Positions 7,577 to 13,801 of a DNA stretch of 13,801 nucleotides are shown one piece after another. Position 1 is the first letter of the stretch, and the number at the start of each line of letters is the position of its first letter. The position numbers were made by a program, and so were the translations under genes. Under the pieces are notes generated by a model. The model had not been told where the DNA came from and made no database searches. It saw only the letters and a program-made list of their open reading frames with translations. This stretch comes from Nitrospinaceae bacterium (GTDB lineage: Bacteria > Nitrospinota > Nitrospinia > Nitrospinales > VA-1). The DNA is taken from NCBI GenBank assembly GCA_029261675.1, contig JAJDBA010000098.1, positions 1-13,801 of the forward strand, read 5' to 3'.

Positions 7577-7633
7577 AGTGTTGTGCCCCCTTCTTTATTT
7601 AAAAAAGAAAATTTATTTTTTTTATGAATGAAA

Positions 7634-7969
7634 CTAAATCTTATCCAGCTCATTTCGAATTGCATCTCTTAACTCTAGCTGTTCTTCTGACGGAACGGTT
7701 CTAACGACTTCTTGCGTCTGCGGGTCAATGACCTCAAGCACAACATCGTTGTTATCCGTTACCGAGAATTTTCTTTGTTCACTTCCAGCAGAGGCTGTTT
7801 TGCTGGAAGATGCTTTATCCGGCTGGGCCAAACTCTGAGCCTCTTGTGACAAACTAACCGTGTCCCCCTTAGTAGATGAAGGTTTTGCTGCGGGACTCGA
7901 ACTGGAAGCAATTGGCTTTGGTTTTGGTGCTGTCGGATTTCCCACACTATTTACGGCTTGGGTATCCAT
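7634..7969 (-). CDS. FlaG-like flagellar protein
   Basis: A 111-aa protein with a disordered Pro/Ser/Lys-rich N-terminus (residues 1-34), a GDTVSLSQEAQSL block (35-47) of the kind repeated in flagellar axial and FlgM-type proteins, a second Ser-rich linker, and a folded C-terminus (66-111). The C-terminal region, KFSVTDNNDVVLEVIDP then VVRTVPSEEQLELRDAI, matches the FlaG pattern of a beta hairpin (KVID..TGEVIRQIP) followed by a helix. FlaG proteins affect flagellar filament length or assembly. ATG 7969 has GAGGT about 7 bases upstream. A near-consensus FliA promoter lies about 90-115 bases upstream, independently supporting a late flagellar gene. It is first in a two-gene unit with the 87-aa protein. 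The FlaG family typically also lies near fliD/fliS; none is visible here. Confidence 0.82.
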   Translation of the reverse strand: MDTQAVNSVGNPTAPKPKPIASSSSPAAKPSSTKGDTVSLSQEAQSLAQPDKASSSKTASAGSEQRKFSVTDNNDVVLEVIDPQTQEVVRTVPSEEQLELRDAIRNELDKI

Positions 7970-8056
7970 TTTTCTACCTCTAATTTATTAAAAAACAACG
8001 TCTTAAATGTGCGAGCCTTTTCCGAATTCTTTTTTTACGCAGTGCCCGCATTCTTC

Positions 8057-8083
8057 TTAACGGTGACTTTAGGGGAAACTTTA
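8057..8083 (-). promoter_or_regulatory. FliA (sigma28) promoter for the FlaG-like operon
   Basis: Read on the minus strand, TAAAGTTT (8083-8076), 11 bases, then ACCGTTAA (8064-8057). The flagellar sigma28 consensus is TAAAGTTT-N11-GCCGATAA, so the -35 box is perfect, the spacing is exact and the -10 box matches 6 of 8. Initiation would be near 8050, leaving a leader of about 80 bases before ATG 7969. Confidence 0.78.
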
Positions 8084-8229
8084 GGTTTATTTCAGAAAAT
8101 TTTTATATAGATTTTTAGCCCTTATAAAACAAGGGGAAATCAAGGAGGAAAGTAATTATATTGATGTGAATTTAATTTAAAAGCAAAACTCAGAAAAGGA
8201 TGAAGGGTGGAAAAACCCTGCGATAAGGT

Positions 8230-8258
8230 TTGAATTGAGCTTTTTAAGGAGTTATGAT
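8230..8258 (+). promoter_or_regulatory. Sigma70-type promoter for the ABC exporter
   Basis: TTGAAT (8230-8235) and TATGAT (8253-8258, 5 of 6) are 17 bases apart. Transcription would start near 8265, giving a leader of about 97 bases. Confidence 0.5.
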
Positions 8259-8361
8259 ACGTGCTCCAAAAATATTGAATTTATTGTTATTTAAGGGTTT
8301 TTTGCTGAGTTTTTGCCAATTGAGCAAGCTTTAGCCCCTGAGAAGGATTTAGAAGAAAAGT

Positions 8362-10104
8362 ATGAAAGAATTTCGAAAAATCTTGAAATATGCCAAGCCT
8401 TACACCAAAAGTCTGATATTTGCTTTTATTTGTTTAACGCTGACTTCTTTGGTCAATCTAGTATTGCCATTAATTGTCCGCAACATGATCAATGCTGTAG
8501 TGGTTCTTAAAGACAGCCAGGTCCTCGATGGACATGCATGGGATTTACTTTTTATCATTGTCTTACAGGCCGTCTTTGCGGTCGTTCACAATTATGTTTT
8601 CGGATTTGTCGGTCACAGAATGACCACAGATTTTCGTATTGAATTTTTTTCTCACATACAATCTTTGTCCCTGCGCTTTTTTCAGAATCATCGCGTGGGT
8701 GAAATTCTTTCACGGATGAGCAATGACATATCGGTTATTCAAAACGCTCTGGTTACCATTCCTGTAGCCTTGTTACGTCAAAGCATCACGCTCATTGGGG
8801 CCATGGCGATTATTTTATATCTGAACTGGAAGTTGACAGGTCTTATTCTGTTGATCCTTCCACCATTAATGATTTTTGCCAGAGTCTTCGGAAAACGCTT
8901 AAGACTCTTTTCTGAAAAGCTCCAAGATCAAGTTGCCCAAGCAGTTGTTGTTTTGGAAGAAGTTGCTTCCTCTATAAAGATTGTAAAATCGTTTACCCGG
9001 GAGAACTATGAGCGTGAACGATTCACGAACCAAATTGAAACCGCGTTCGAAAAAGCGGTAGATAAACTGAAGATTTCATCGTTCTTCGGTCCTTTCATTC
9101 TCGGTCTTACTTTTTTGGTATCAGCAGTTTTAATATGGTACGGAGGCTATCAAGTGATGTTGGGAGCAACGACACCTGGGGAGTTAGCCGCTTTCTTTCT
9201 TTATGCATTGATTGTTGCCGGGCCGATTGGAACATTTGTTCGTCTTTATACTCAGATTCAGGAAGCATCAGGAGCAATAAGAAGAGTTTATGAAATTCTG
9301 GATACCCAGCCTGCTATTGAGAATCCTGACAACCCGATATTTCTAGAAAATATCAGCGGGCGTATTCAGTTTGATAATGTTTCATTTGGTTATCGAGAAG
9401 AGTCTGAAATTTTGCACAATATAAGTTTTGACGTCCAACCGGGTCAGACTGTTGCTTTAGTCGGGCCCAGCGGAGCCGGAAAATCAACGGTTATAAAACT
9501 ATTGCATCGATTCTTCGAAGTCAGCCAGGGCACCATCCGTTTGGATGGTCATAACATTCAAGAATTAGATCGGAAAACTTTCCTCAGTCAAATCGCATTG
9601 GTTCCTCAGGAGACGCTGCTGTTTGGCGGGACCGTGAAAGAAAATATACTCTACGGAAAACTGGATGCATCGGAAGAAGAATTAAAGGAGGCTGCCAAAA
9701 AGGCAAACGCCCACGACTTCATTATGGAATTGGAAAAGGGTTATGAAACCATAGTTGGAGAAAAGGGAGCCAAGCTTTCAGGGGGGGAGAGGCAAAGAAT
9801 TGCTATTGCTAGAGCGATCTTAAAAGATCCGAAAATTCTGGTGCTGGATGAAGCAACATCTTCTCTGGACAATCGCTCTGAAGCTTTGATTCAAGAGGCT
9901 GTAGAAACTCTGATGCAAAATCGCACCACATTTATTGTGGCGCATCGCCTTAGTACCATTCATCAAGCGGATCAGATTATAGTTCTTGAAAAAGGCAGGG
10001 TTGTTGAAATTGGTCAGCACGAAGACCTAATGAACAACAAAAACCTCTATTACAATTTGTATAAATTAAAAATGCAGGACCCCGTCACCCTGGGAGAAAA
10101 GTGA
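8362..10104 (+). CDS. ABC exporter, MsbA-like half-transporter (membrane and ATPase domains fused)
   Basis: A 580-aa inner-membrane half-transporter that should work as a homodimer, exporting lipid or hydrophobic substrates. The N-terminal half has six membrane helices at about 17-37, 60-82, 134-154, 159-176, 242-262 and 275-295, with family loops such as LRFFQNHRVGEILSRMSND and SIKIVKSFTRE. The nucleotide-binding domain has Walker A GPSGAGKST (368-376), a Q-loop at LVPQE, signature LSGGERQR (472-479), Walker B ILVLDE ending at Glu497, a D-loop SSLD and switch His528 in AHRLS; all catalytic residues are intact. An in-frame TAG at 8350 blocks upstream extension, so ATG 8362 is the start, although only a weak purine-rich Shine-Dalgarno precedes it. 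MsbA (lipid A flippase) is the nearest well-known relative, but no lpxK or waaA neighbours support that role, and multidrug or lipid export is equally possible. It converges on an XRE regulator that may control it. Confidence 0.93.
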   Translation: MKEFRKILKYAKPYTKSLIFAFICLTLTSLVNLVLPLIVRNMINAVVVLKDSQVLDGHAWDLLFIIVLQAVFAVVHNYVFGFVGHRMTTDFRIEFFSHIQSLSLRFFQNHRVGEILSRMSNDISVIQNALVTIPVALLRQSITLIGAMAIILYLNWKLTGLILLILPPLMIFARVFGKRLRLFSEKLQDQVAQAVVVLEEVASSIKIVKSFTRENYERERFTNQIETAFEKAVDKLKISSFFGPFILGLTFLVSAVLIWYGGYQVMLGATTPGELAAFFLYALIVAGPIGTFVRLYTQIQEASGAIRRVYEILDTQPAIENPDNPIFLENISGRIQFDNVSFGYREESEILHNISFDVQPGQTVALVGPSGAGKSTVIKLLHRFFEVSQGTIRLDGHNIQELDRKTFLSQIALVPQETLLFGGTVKENILYGKLDASEEELKEAAKKANAHDFIMELEKGYETIVGEKGAKLSGGERQRIAIARAILKDPKILVLDEATSSLDNRSEALIQEAVETLMQNRTTFIVAHRLSTIHQADQIIVLEKGRVVEIGQHEDLMNNKNLYYNLYKLKMQDPVTLGEK

Positions 10105-10125
10105 TACTTTTCTATTCTCCAGGGT
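10087..10125. terminator. Inverted repeat spanning both stop codons of convergent genes
   Basis: An inner stem AGAAAAGT (10095-10102)/ACTTTTCT (10106-10113) with a 3-base loop is extended by an outer stem ACCCTGG (10087-10093)/CCAGGGT (10119-10125), separated by a G and an ATTCT bulge. The exporter stop (10102-10104) and the regulator stop (10112-10114) both lie within it. No U-run follows on either strand, so intrinsic termination is uncertain; it may stabilise both transcripts' 3' ends. Confidence 0.45.
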
Positions 10126-10522
10126 CAGCACCAATTAAAAACCCAATTAAATGTGCTTTCTTTTCTGCATCACCACGATAATAGGTACGGATTAACCTTT
10201 GTATTAGTTCGGTCAAATTGGGATCTTCTCCATAGGCTTCCAGCTCTTCGTTGACCGCGGGCTCTTCGCCAGGCGCATGCTGGGTTTTTCGGATAGGACC
10301 TTTCCCAGTCAGCAACCAAATGATATTCAGGTTTGTGTGTTGATACAATTTGGCAATCGTATCCGCTGAAGGAAGGGATTTGCAGTTTTCAATATCTGAT
10401 AATGAGCCTTGCGAAATCCTAATTAATTTCGCAAGTTGGTAAGATTTTAATGGAAGTGATTTTCTCCATTGCCGTAGCCGCACACCTAAAAATTTCGCTG
10501 TACCTGATTTAATTTCTTGCAT
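10112..10522 (-). CDS. XRE-family helix-turn-helix transcriptional regulator
   Basis: A 136-aa cytosolic DNA-binding protein. A Cro/CI-type helix-turn-helix domain spans about residues 11-70: LGVRLRQWRKSL, YQLAKLIRISQGSLSDIEN (the turn and recognition helix) and ADTIAKLYQHTNLNIIWLLTGKGP, the last block being typical of CI-like repressors with a short linker after the domain. The C-terminal 60 residues are acidic then helical (LTELIQRLIRTYYRGDAEKKAHLIGFLIG), probably for dimerisation; there is no peptidase-like LexA domain. I use ATG 10522; a TTG at 10537 would add 5 residues. Neither has a good Shine-Dalgarno. It converges on the ABC exporter with a 7-base gap. The exporter and regulator upstream regions share short words, so it may repress the exporter and itself; this is inferred. 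Confidence 0.88.
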   Translation of the reverse strand: MQEIKSGTAKFLGVRLRQWRKSLPLKSYQLAKLIRISQGSLSDIENCKSLPSADTIAKLYQHTNLNIIWLLTGKGPIRKTQHAPGEEPAVNEELEAYGEDPNLTELIQRLIRTYYRGDAEKKAHLIGFLIGADPGE

Positions 10523-10722
10523 TTTTTCGTATACCAATACTATAATTAATAATGCCCAACTGCGCTCCGAATATGATGGGAATTAGACTAAAAACCCTGA
10601 TCTTAGTTAGATGAAGGGTGACTCATTGCGCCCCTCAATAAACCGCTAAATTAAGGGTTCTATCAGGTAATCGGTGGGCAGCTAGCACTTTTTCTGTTTC
10701 AATTATTCCCTTACCTGATTTA
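10501..10722. repeat. Repeated TACCTGAT words at the start of and upstream of the XRE gene
   Basis: TACCTGATTTA occurs at 10501-10511 (inside the first codons of the XRE gene) and again at 10712-10722. An inverted copy, ATCAGGTAA, lies at 10662-10670 and forms a perfect 9-bp inverted repeat with TTACCTGAT at 10711-10719. These could be operator half-sites for the XRE protein. The rest of the 281-base gap 10523-10803 holds no gene that I can support, only short frames of about a dozen codons. Confidence 0.35.
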
Positions 10723-10759
10723 GCTATAGTTCCCGAAAAAAAGTTGTCCGTCAATCTTT

Positions 10760-10786
10760 TTATAAAAAAAATTGAGTTTTTTATAA
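10760..10786 (-). terminator. AT-only inverted repeat downstream of the glycosyltransferase gene
   Basis: TTATAAAAAA (10760-10769) and TTTTTTATAA (10777-10786) are a perfect 10-bp inverted repeat around a 7-base loop, 18 bases beyond the glycosyltransferase stop. It lacks any G-C pair, so it is a weak candidate terminator for the nagZ-glycosyltransferase transcript. Confidence 0.3.
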
Positions 10787-10803
10787 GTTTAATTTCTCGT
10801 TCG

Positions 10804-12486
10804 CTAAAGCTCCCGATTATTCTGCTTTGTTTTTGGAAGAAGAATTTGAAACAACCCGATCATCTCCTGGAACGCATAATTTTTCACAAGATACTTATAA
10901 ATATGCGGGGCATAATTTTTCAATCTCCTTTCTTCTTTACCATCTATGGCAATATCAACATATATGACTACTTTAGGAGGTTTTGTTTTAAGAGTTTCTA
11001 CCATTTCTAACTCCTTGTCTTCATCCAGCATACCGGGTAAAACCCATTCATAGGGAGTCGGGTTAACGCGGTCCGTTAAAAAATAAAAAATTGGATTTAA
11101 CGGAAGTGCAAGAATGGGATCGCCTTTTTTTGAATACATACTTATTCGCTTTACAACTTCGACGATCCACTTGGCTTCATTAGGACTCGTCAGAGCATCT
11201 ATTCTTTCCAGTTTGATTGCAGTAGTTGCGGGATGCATGGCCTTAACGTCTTTATTAATCATCCAATTCCTTGCACCAATACTGCCTGCATAAAATCCAT
11301 GATGCGTATTCATTTCATAATAGAAGAGAAAAGGCAGGAAAACGATCAGCAGGCTTAAGGGAATACGGGTGAGTCTTTCGTAGATTGAGTTCTCTGATGC
11401 GCTATGAAAAGAAAGCACCTTTTGCCAGACCTGAAAGAGCAAATAACAAAATAGAATATAAAAGGGTGGAAGCGTTCTTAAAAGGTTGTCGAATCCGGCT
11501 CGCCAGATTACCAGCCCGAATGCACAAATTCCAAAACTTACAATGGCGAGCAAATGCAAATCGGAAGATGTAATTTTGCGTTTTTGTAAAAAAAATCGTG
11601 TCAGAATAATTACGAATGCAAATCCATAAACCCAAATAGGAAGATGGAACAAAACTCTTTCGAAAAACTTATGATATCCCAACTCATCATAAAGTTGAGG
11701 AAGAGGTAACAACTGTGGAAACGGATTTCCCCAAACTTCATGCGCATCCACAACTATTTTGAAGACTTGATAAAAATATCCATCCTTCCCCAGGTTAAAC
11801 AAAAAAATCCCTGCCAGAAAAATTCCTAGGCCAGAGAAGTAAGCTACTTTTTTAGAGGACAGATTGTTGATATTTTCCAATCGAGTCTCGGAGGAGTCGT
11901 AAAAATATAATATTCCCAGAACGATCAGACTGATTAAAATTGAGAATAGTGTTACCTCAAATTTAAAGAAAGAGCTTAGAAAAATCGCTATAACCAGCCC
12001 AACAAGAGACACCAAATTTCTTTTTTCGATTGTCTTTGTAAGGAAGTAGAGAGTCAGAACGACAAAAAAGGGATAAAACCGGTTGTAATACATCGAAGGT
12101 GCAGAAAGCATGAACAAGGCTGCCAAAAATGAAAATCCGGCGGGCATTATTTTTCTGCCGATCGAGTAAACCATTAAAATCATGGCAGGTGTCAACAACG
12201 CGACACCAATTCGCAAGCTTTGTATTTCTACCCCTAAAAGATTTAAAAAAAGCAGGCCATACCAATAACGACCGGGGAGGTATCCATTGGGATTAAAATC
12301 TATAAGTGCCTTCTCCCCGTTGAGGGTTCTTAGGGTTCCATTGGCATACCCCCCTTCGTCCCAAATATTCAGTCCATATCGGGAAAAAGACAAAAAATAA
12401 GCCACCAGGCCTGCATATATAATAAGAAGCAAACCCCATTTTTTTTCAGGAGATGAAAACGAATTTTCTTCAGATAACTTATCCAT
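10804..12486 (-). CDS. GT-C fold membrane glycosyltransferase, GT39/PMT-like (ArnT-type)
   Basis: A 560-aa polytopic inner-membrane protein with about eleven hydrophobic segments (roughly 17-35, 76-105, 115-131, 137-150, 157-174, 178-196, 214-232, 281-300, 310-328, 338-355, 374-391), then a soluble, probably periplasmic C-terminal domain of about 170 residues. The first external loop has WDEGGYANG (Asp43-Glu44), the acidic motif expected of GT-C enzymes that use polyprenyl-phosphate sugars, followed by PNGYLPGRYWYG. The C-terminal GDPILALPLNPIFYFLTDRVNP resembles the block seen in many bacterial GT39-like proteins. It should transfer a sugar from a lipid carrier to lipid, glycan or protein on the outer face of the membrane; donor and acceptor are unknown. 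ATG 12486 starts 8 bases after the nagZ stop with no clear Shine-Dalgarno, so translation is probably coupled. O-antigen-modifying or protein O-mannosyl roles are the alternatives. Confidence 0.82.
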   Translation of the reverse strand: MDKLSEENSFSSPEKKWGLLLIIYAGLVAYFLSFSRYGLNIWDEGGYANGTLRTLNGEKALIDFNPNGYLPGRYWYGLLFLNLLGVEIQSLRIGVALLTPAMILMVYSIGRKIMPAGFSFLAALFMLSAPSMYYNRFYPFFVVLTLYFLTKTIEKRNLVSLVGLVIAIFLSSFFKFEVTLFSILISLIVLGILYFYDSSETRLENINNLSSKKVAYFSGLGIFLAGIFLFNLGKDGYFYQVFKIVVDAHEVWGNPFPQLLPLPQLYDELGYHKFFERVLFHLPIWVYGFAFVIILTRFFLQKRKITSSDLHLLAIVSFGICAFGLVIWRAGFDNLLRTLPPFYILFCYLLFQVWQKVLSFHSASENSIYERLTRIPLSLLIVFLPFLFYYEMNTHHGFYAGSIGARNWMINKDVKAMHPATTAIKLERIDALTSPNEAKWIVEVVKRISMYSKKGDPILALPLNPIFYFLTDRVNPTPYEWVLPGMLDEDKELEMVETLKTKPPKVVIYVDIAIDGKEERRLKNYAPHIYKYLVKNYAFQEMIGLFQILLPKTKQNNREL

Positions 12487-12494
12487 TCAAGGCG

Positions 12495-13562
12495 TTATTC
12501 ATTCAGGTAGGAGCGCATTTCTTCAGCAAGCTTCTGGTTTTCTTCCAGAATCTGCTCAAGATCCAATTCTTTGTCGTCGGTAAGTTTTTCCTTGGTCTTC
12601 ATAATTCTATTAAACGAATTGTCCACAGCTTCGTGGAGGATTTTTCCGGTTTCTATCTCATTAATCATGGCATCTTGTAGTCGGGTTACTTTATCAAGGT
12701 CATGGCAAATAAGAAACAGATCAACACCAGCATTGATAGCTAAAGCAGGCAACTCTTCCGGGGTTTGCGTTACTGCTTGCATTTCTAAATCATCGGACAT
12801 AACCAGCCCTTGAAAGTTCATTTTTTTGCGTAGCAAATCATTCAAAATAAATTTGGAAAATGTTGCCGCGGAGTCTTCATCCCAAGCTGGGTAAACTACA
12901 TGTGCCGTCATTATTACATCTAGCCCTTCCTGAAAAGCTTGGACAAAAGGGACTAGTTCAATTTCCTCAAGGGATTCTTTATTTCGCTCTACCCGTGGAA
13001 GAGTCAAGTGCGAATCCTGCGATGTATCGCCATGGCCTGGGAAATGTTTTCCGACTGGGAAAGTTCCAGCATCCTTGAATCCTTGAATTATCTTGCAACC
13101 CAATCGCGCAACGACTTCAGGGTTGGAACTAATGGCGCGCTTCCCAATAATAGGATTTTCGGGATTTGAATGAACATCTAGAACAGGAGCGTAATCCATA
13201 TTAATTCCGACCGCTTTCATTTCTTTGCCCATTGCCAATCCAAACCGGTAGGCAAGGTCGTCAGAGTCTGCTTCTCCCAAGCAGCACATGGGAGGAAATT
13301 GTGTGAAGGGTTTTTGAAGCCTTGCTACGCGGCCCCCTTCCTGATCGACAGAAATGAATAAAGGTGGCGCATTTTGCGCGGTAAGGGACTGCAAATCTTC
13401 GATCAGCTTTTTAAGTTGTTTTGGGTTTTCGTAATTACGCTCGAACAAAATCAAGCCACCAATGCCTTGTTCCTTAATCAGCTTTTCGGTCCGGGAATTG
13501 AGGCAAGTGCCCTCGAATCCGGAAACGATCATTTGACCTGTTTTATGTTTAAGGGATAACAA
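12495..13562 (-). CDS. nagZ: Beta-N-acetylhexosaminidase, glycoside hydrolase family 3
   Basis: A 355-aa cytosolic GH3 enzyme that removes N-acetylglucosamine from anhydro-muropeptides during peptidoglycan recycling. The TIM barrel shows GGLILFERNYENP (35-47), SVDQEGGRVARL (71-82), MDYAPVLDV (122-130), the GH3 NagZ loop KHFPGHGDTSQDSH (172-185) with the general acid/base His185 of the Asp-Ser-His triad, and MSDDLEM with the nucleophile Asp257. No C-terminal beta-sandwich domain is present, as usual for Gram-negative NagZ. The tail (about 325-355) is acidic and probably helical. The start is TTG 13562, since the N-terminal block LSLKHKTGQMIVSGFEG aligns with family members and no ATG/GTG lies between it and the upstream stop; the internal ATG 13532 would truncate this block. 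No Shine-Dalgarno is visible. It is the first gene of a probable two-gene operon with the membrane glycosyltransferase. Confidence 0.94.
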   Translation of the reverse strand: MLSLKHKTGQMIVSGFEGTCLNSRTEKLIKEQGIGGLILFERNYENPKQLKKLIEDLQSLTAQNAPPLFISVDQEGGRVARLQKPFTQFPPMCCLGEADSDDLAYRFGLAMGKEMKAVGINMDYAPVLDVHSNPENPIIGKRAISSNPEVVARLGCKIIQGFKDAGTFPVGKHFPGHGDTSQDSHLTLPRVERNKESLEEIELVPFVQAFQEGLDVIMTAHVVYPAWDEDSAATFSKFILNDLLRKKMNFQGLVMSDDLEMQAVTQTPEELPALAINAGVDLFLICHDLDKVTRLQDAMINEIETGKILHEAVDNSFNRIMKTKEKLTDDKELDLEQILEENQKLAEEMRSYLNE

Positions 13563-13660
13563 GTTGGATTGGTGGCTGCAGGTATAAAAGGTAACCCCTC
13601 AAAACTCATTTGACCGGGGGGACTAGGCAGGGTTAAACATTTCCTCTCTAGGTCTGCTAT

Positions 13661-13679
13661 GTTAACATAAATTGTTAAC
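13661..13679. promoter_or_regulatory. 19-bp palindromic operator-like site between nagZ and the ketoacyl synthase gene
   Basis: GTTAACA-TAAAT-TGTTAAC has perfect 7-bp arms around 5 bases, centred about 40 bases before the ATG at 13711 and about 110 bases before the nagZ start. Its position in a divergent promoter region fits a repressor site, perhaps controlling fatty-acid genes. A related GGTTAAACAT occurs at 13631. No clean -35/-10 pair could be assigned around it. Confidence 0.45.
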
Positions 13680-13710
13680 CCACATTCAACCAGAAAACTA
13701 ATTTCAATAT

Positions 13711-13801
13711 ATGCTTCGTAGAGTCGTTATAACTGGTTTAGGGGCTGTTAGCCCAAATGGAATAGGACAGAAAGAATTCTGGGAAAATACTTGTAAGGGA
13801 G
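13711..13801 (+). CDS. Beta-ketoacyl-ACP synthase (FabF-like), 5' end only
   Basis: The first 30 codons of a condensing enzyme, cut by the window edge. The peptide starts MLRRVVITGLGAVSPNG, the standard N-terminal strand and loop of FabF/KAS II proteins, and continues with a KEFWENTCKG stretch matching the FWENL..G position in the family. The enzyme elongates acyl-ACP with malonyl-ACP; the Cys-His-His catalytic residues lie beyond the window. Whether this is housekeeping FabF or a specialised KAS from a secondary lipid pathway cannot be told. It is transcribed divergently from nagZ, and the 19-bp palindrome lies upstream. No Shine-Dalgarno is evident before ATG 13711. Confidence 0.8.
   Translation, partial: MLRRVVITGLGAVSPNGIGQKEFWENTCKG

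Larger units (their letters stand above)
7970..8361. other. Divergent intergenic region between the FlaG-like and ABC exporter genes
   Basis: These 392 bases hold the FliA-type promoter for the leftward unit (8057-8083) and a sigma70-type promoter for the rightward exporter (8230-8258). A small hairpin AGGGT (8204-8208)/ACCCT (8215-8219) lies just upstream of the latter. An AAGGAGG at 8142-8148 looks like a ribosome binding site, but the only nearby ATG (8164) is followed immediately by a stop. No convincing gene is present; the short plus-strand frame opening at TTG 8313 overlaps the exporter gene and has no homology that I recognise. Confidence 0.6.

Noticed and set aside
7577..7660. Second FliA-like promoter before the 87-aa gene (TTTAGTTT-N11-AAAAATAA, minus strand)
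   Set aside because: The -10 part matches only the AT-rich half of the consensus, in an A-tract. Co-transcription from 8057-8083 is simpler.
8142..8169. AAGGAGG followed by a minimal ATG-TGA frame, considered as a leader peptide
   Set aside because: The ATG is about 15 bases from the AAGGAGG and is followed at once by a stop. The exporter promoter also lies further downstream, so this segment is probably not in its leader.
8313..8510. 65-codon plus-strand frame starting at TTG 8313 and overlapping the exporter start
   Set aside because: The weak TTG start has no ribosome binding site, and most of the frame overlaps the well-supported ABC exporter. The first 16 codons look protein-like but match nothing I recognise.
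10804..11010. Plus-strand frames overlapping the 3' end of the glycosyltransferase gene
   Set aside because: Antisense shadows of a clear membrane protein gene, without start signals or domains.
1..13801. Mobile elements, CRISPR array, tRNA or rRNA genes
   Set aside because: No transposase or integrase frame, no regularly spaced repeats, and no cloverleaf or rRNA-like sequence was recognised on either strand.

Overview
The window looks like ordinary chromosome from a Gram-negative, flagellated bacterium with moderately AT-rich DNA. Supporting signs are the alpha2beta2-type glycyl-tRNA synthetase beta subunit, NagZ-type peptidoglycan recycling, an MsbA-like exporter, a GT-C membrane glycosyltransferase, a FlaG-like protein under a FliA-type promoter, and the start of a beta-ketoacyl-ACP synthase. 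The glyS-ppdK order is familiar from Geobacter-like Deltaproteobacteria. A lineage such as Nitrospinota or a deltaproteobacterial relative is plausible, but that is inference. I see no insertion sequence, CRISPR array, tRNA or rRNA.

Layout. Positions 1-62 hold the first codons of a leftward gene with a hydrophobic N-terminus. glyS (276-2348) and ppdK (2431-5061) follow on the plus strand. A good sigma70-type promoter (5130-5158) then drives a compact three-gene plus-strand unit: an NAD-dependent epimerase (5221-6159) and the two halves of a split thiamine-diphosphate decarboxylase of the phosphonopyruvate/sulfopyruvate family (6170-6679 and 6666-7223). A strong hairpin terminator at 7242-7275 separates this unit from a converging minus-strand pair: a FlaG-like gene (7634-7969) and a small Ser/Thr/Gln-rich protein (7313-7576). 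These two sit behind a near-consensus FliA (sigma28) promoter at 8057-8083.

An MsbA-like ABC exporter (8362-10104, plus) converges on an XRE-family regulator (10112-10522, minus). Their stop codons both lie inside one hairpin, and their upstream regions share short words, which hints at regulation of the exporter by the XRE protein. Next come a GT39-like glycosyltransferase (10804-12486) and nagZ (12495-13562), both minus and 8 bases apart, so probably co-transcribed with nagZ first. A 19-bp palindrome (13661-13679) lies between nagZ and a divergent beta-ketoacyl-ACP synthase gene cut off by the window end.

The most interesting parts are the orphan epimerase/split-decarboxylase operon, whose substrate is unknown because no PEP mutase or transaminase is present, and the self-contained FliA-dependent flagellar unit. 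I found no clear evidence of a wholly new system; most genes belong to known families.
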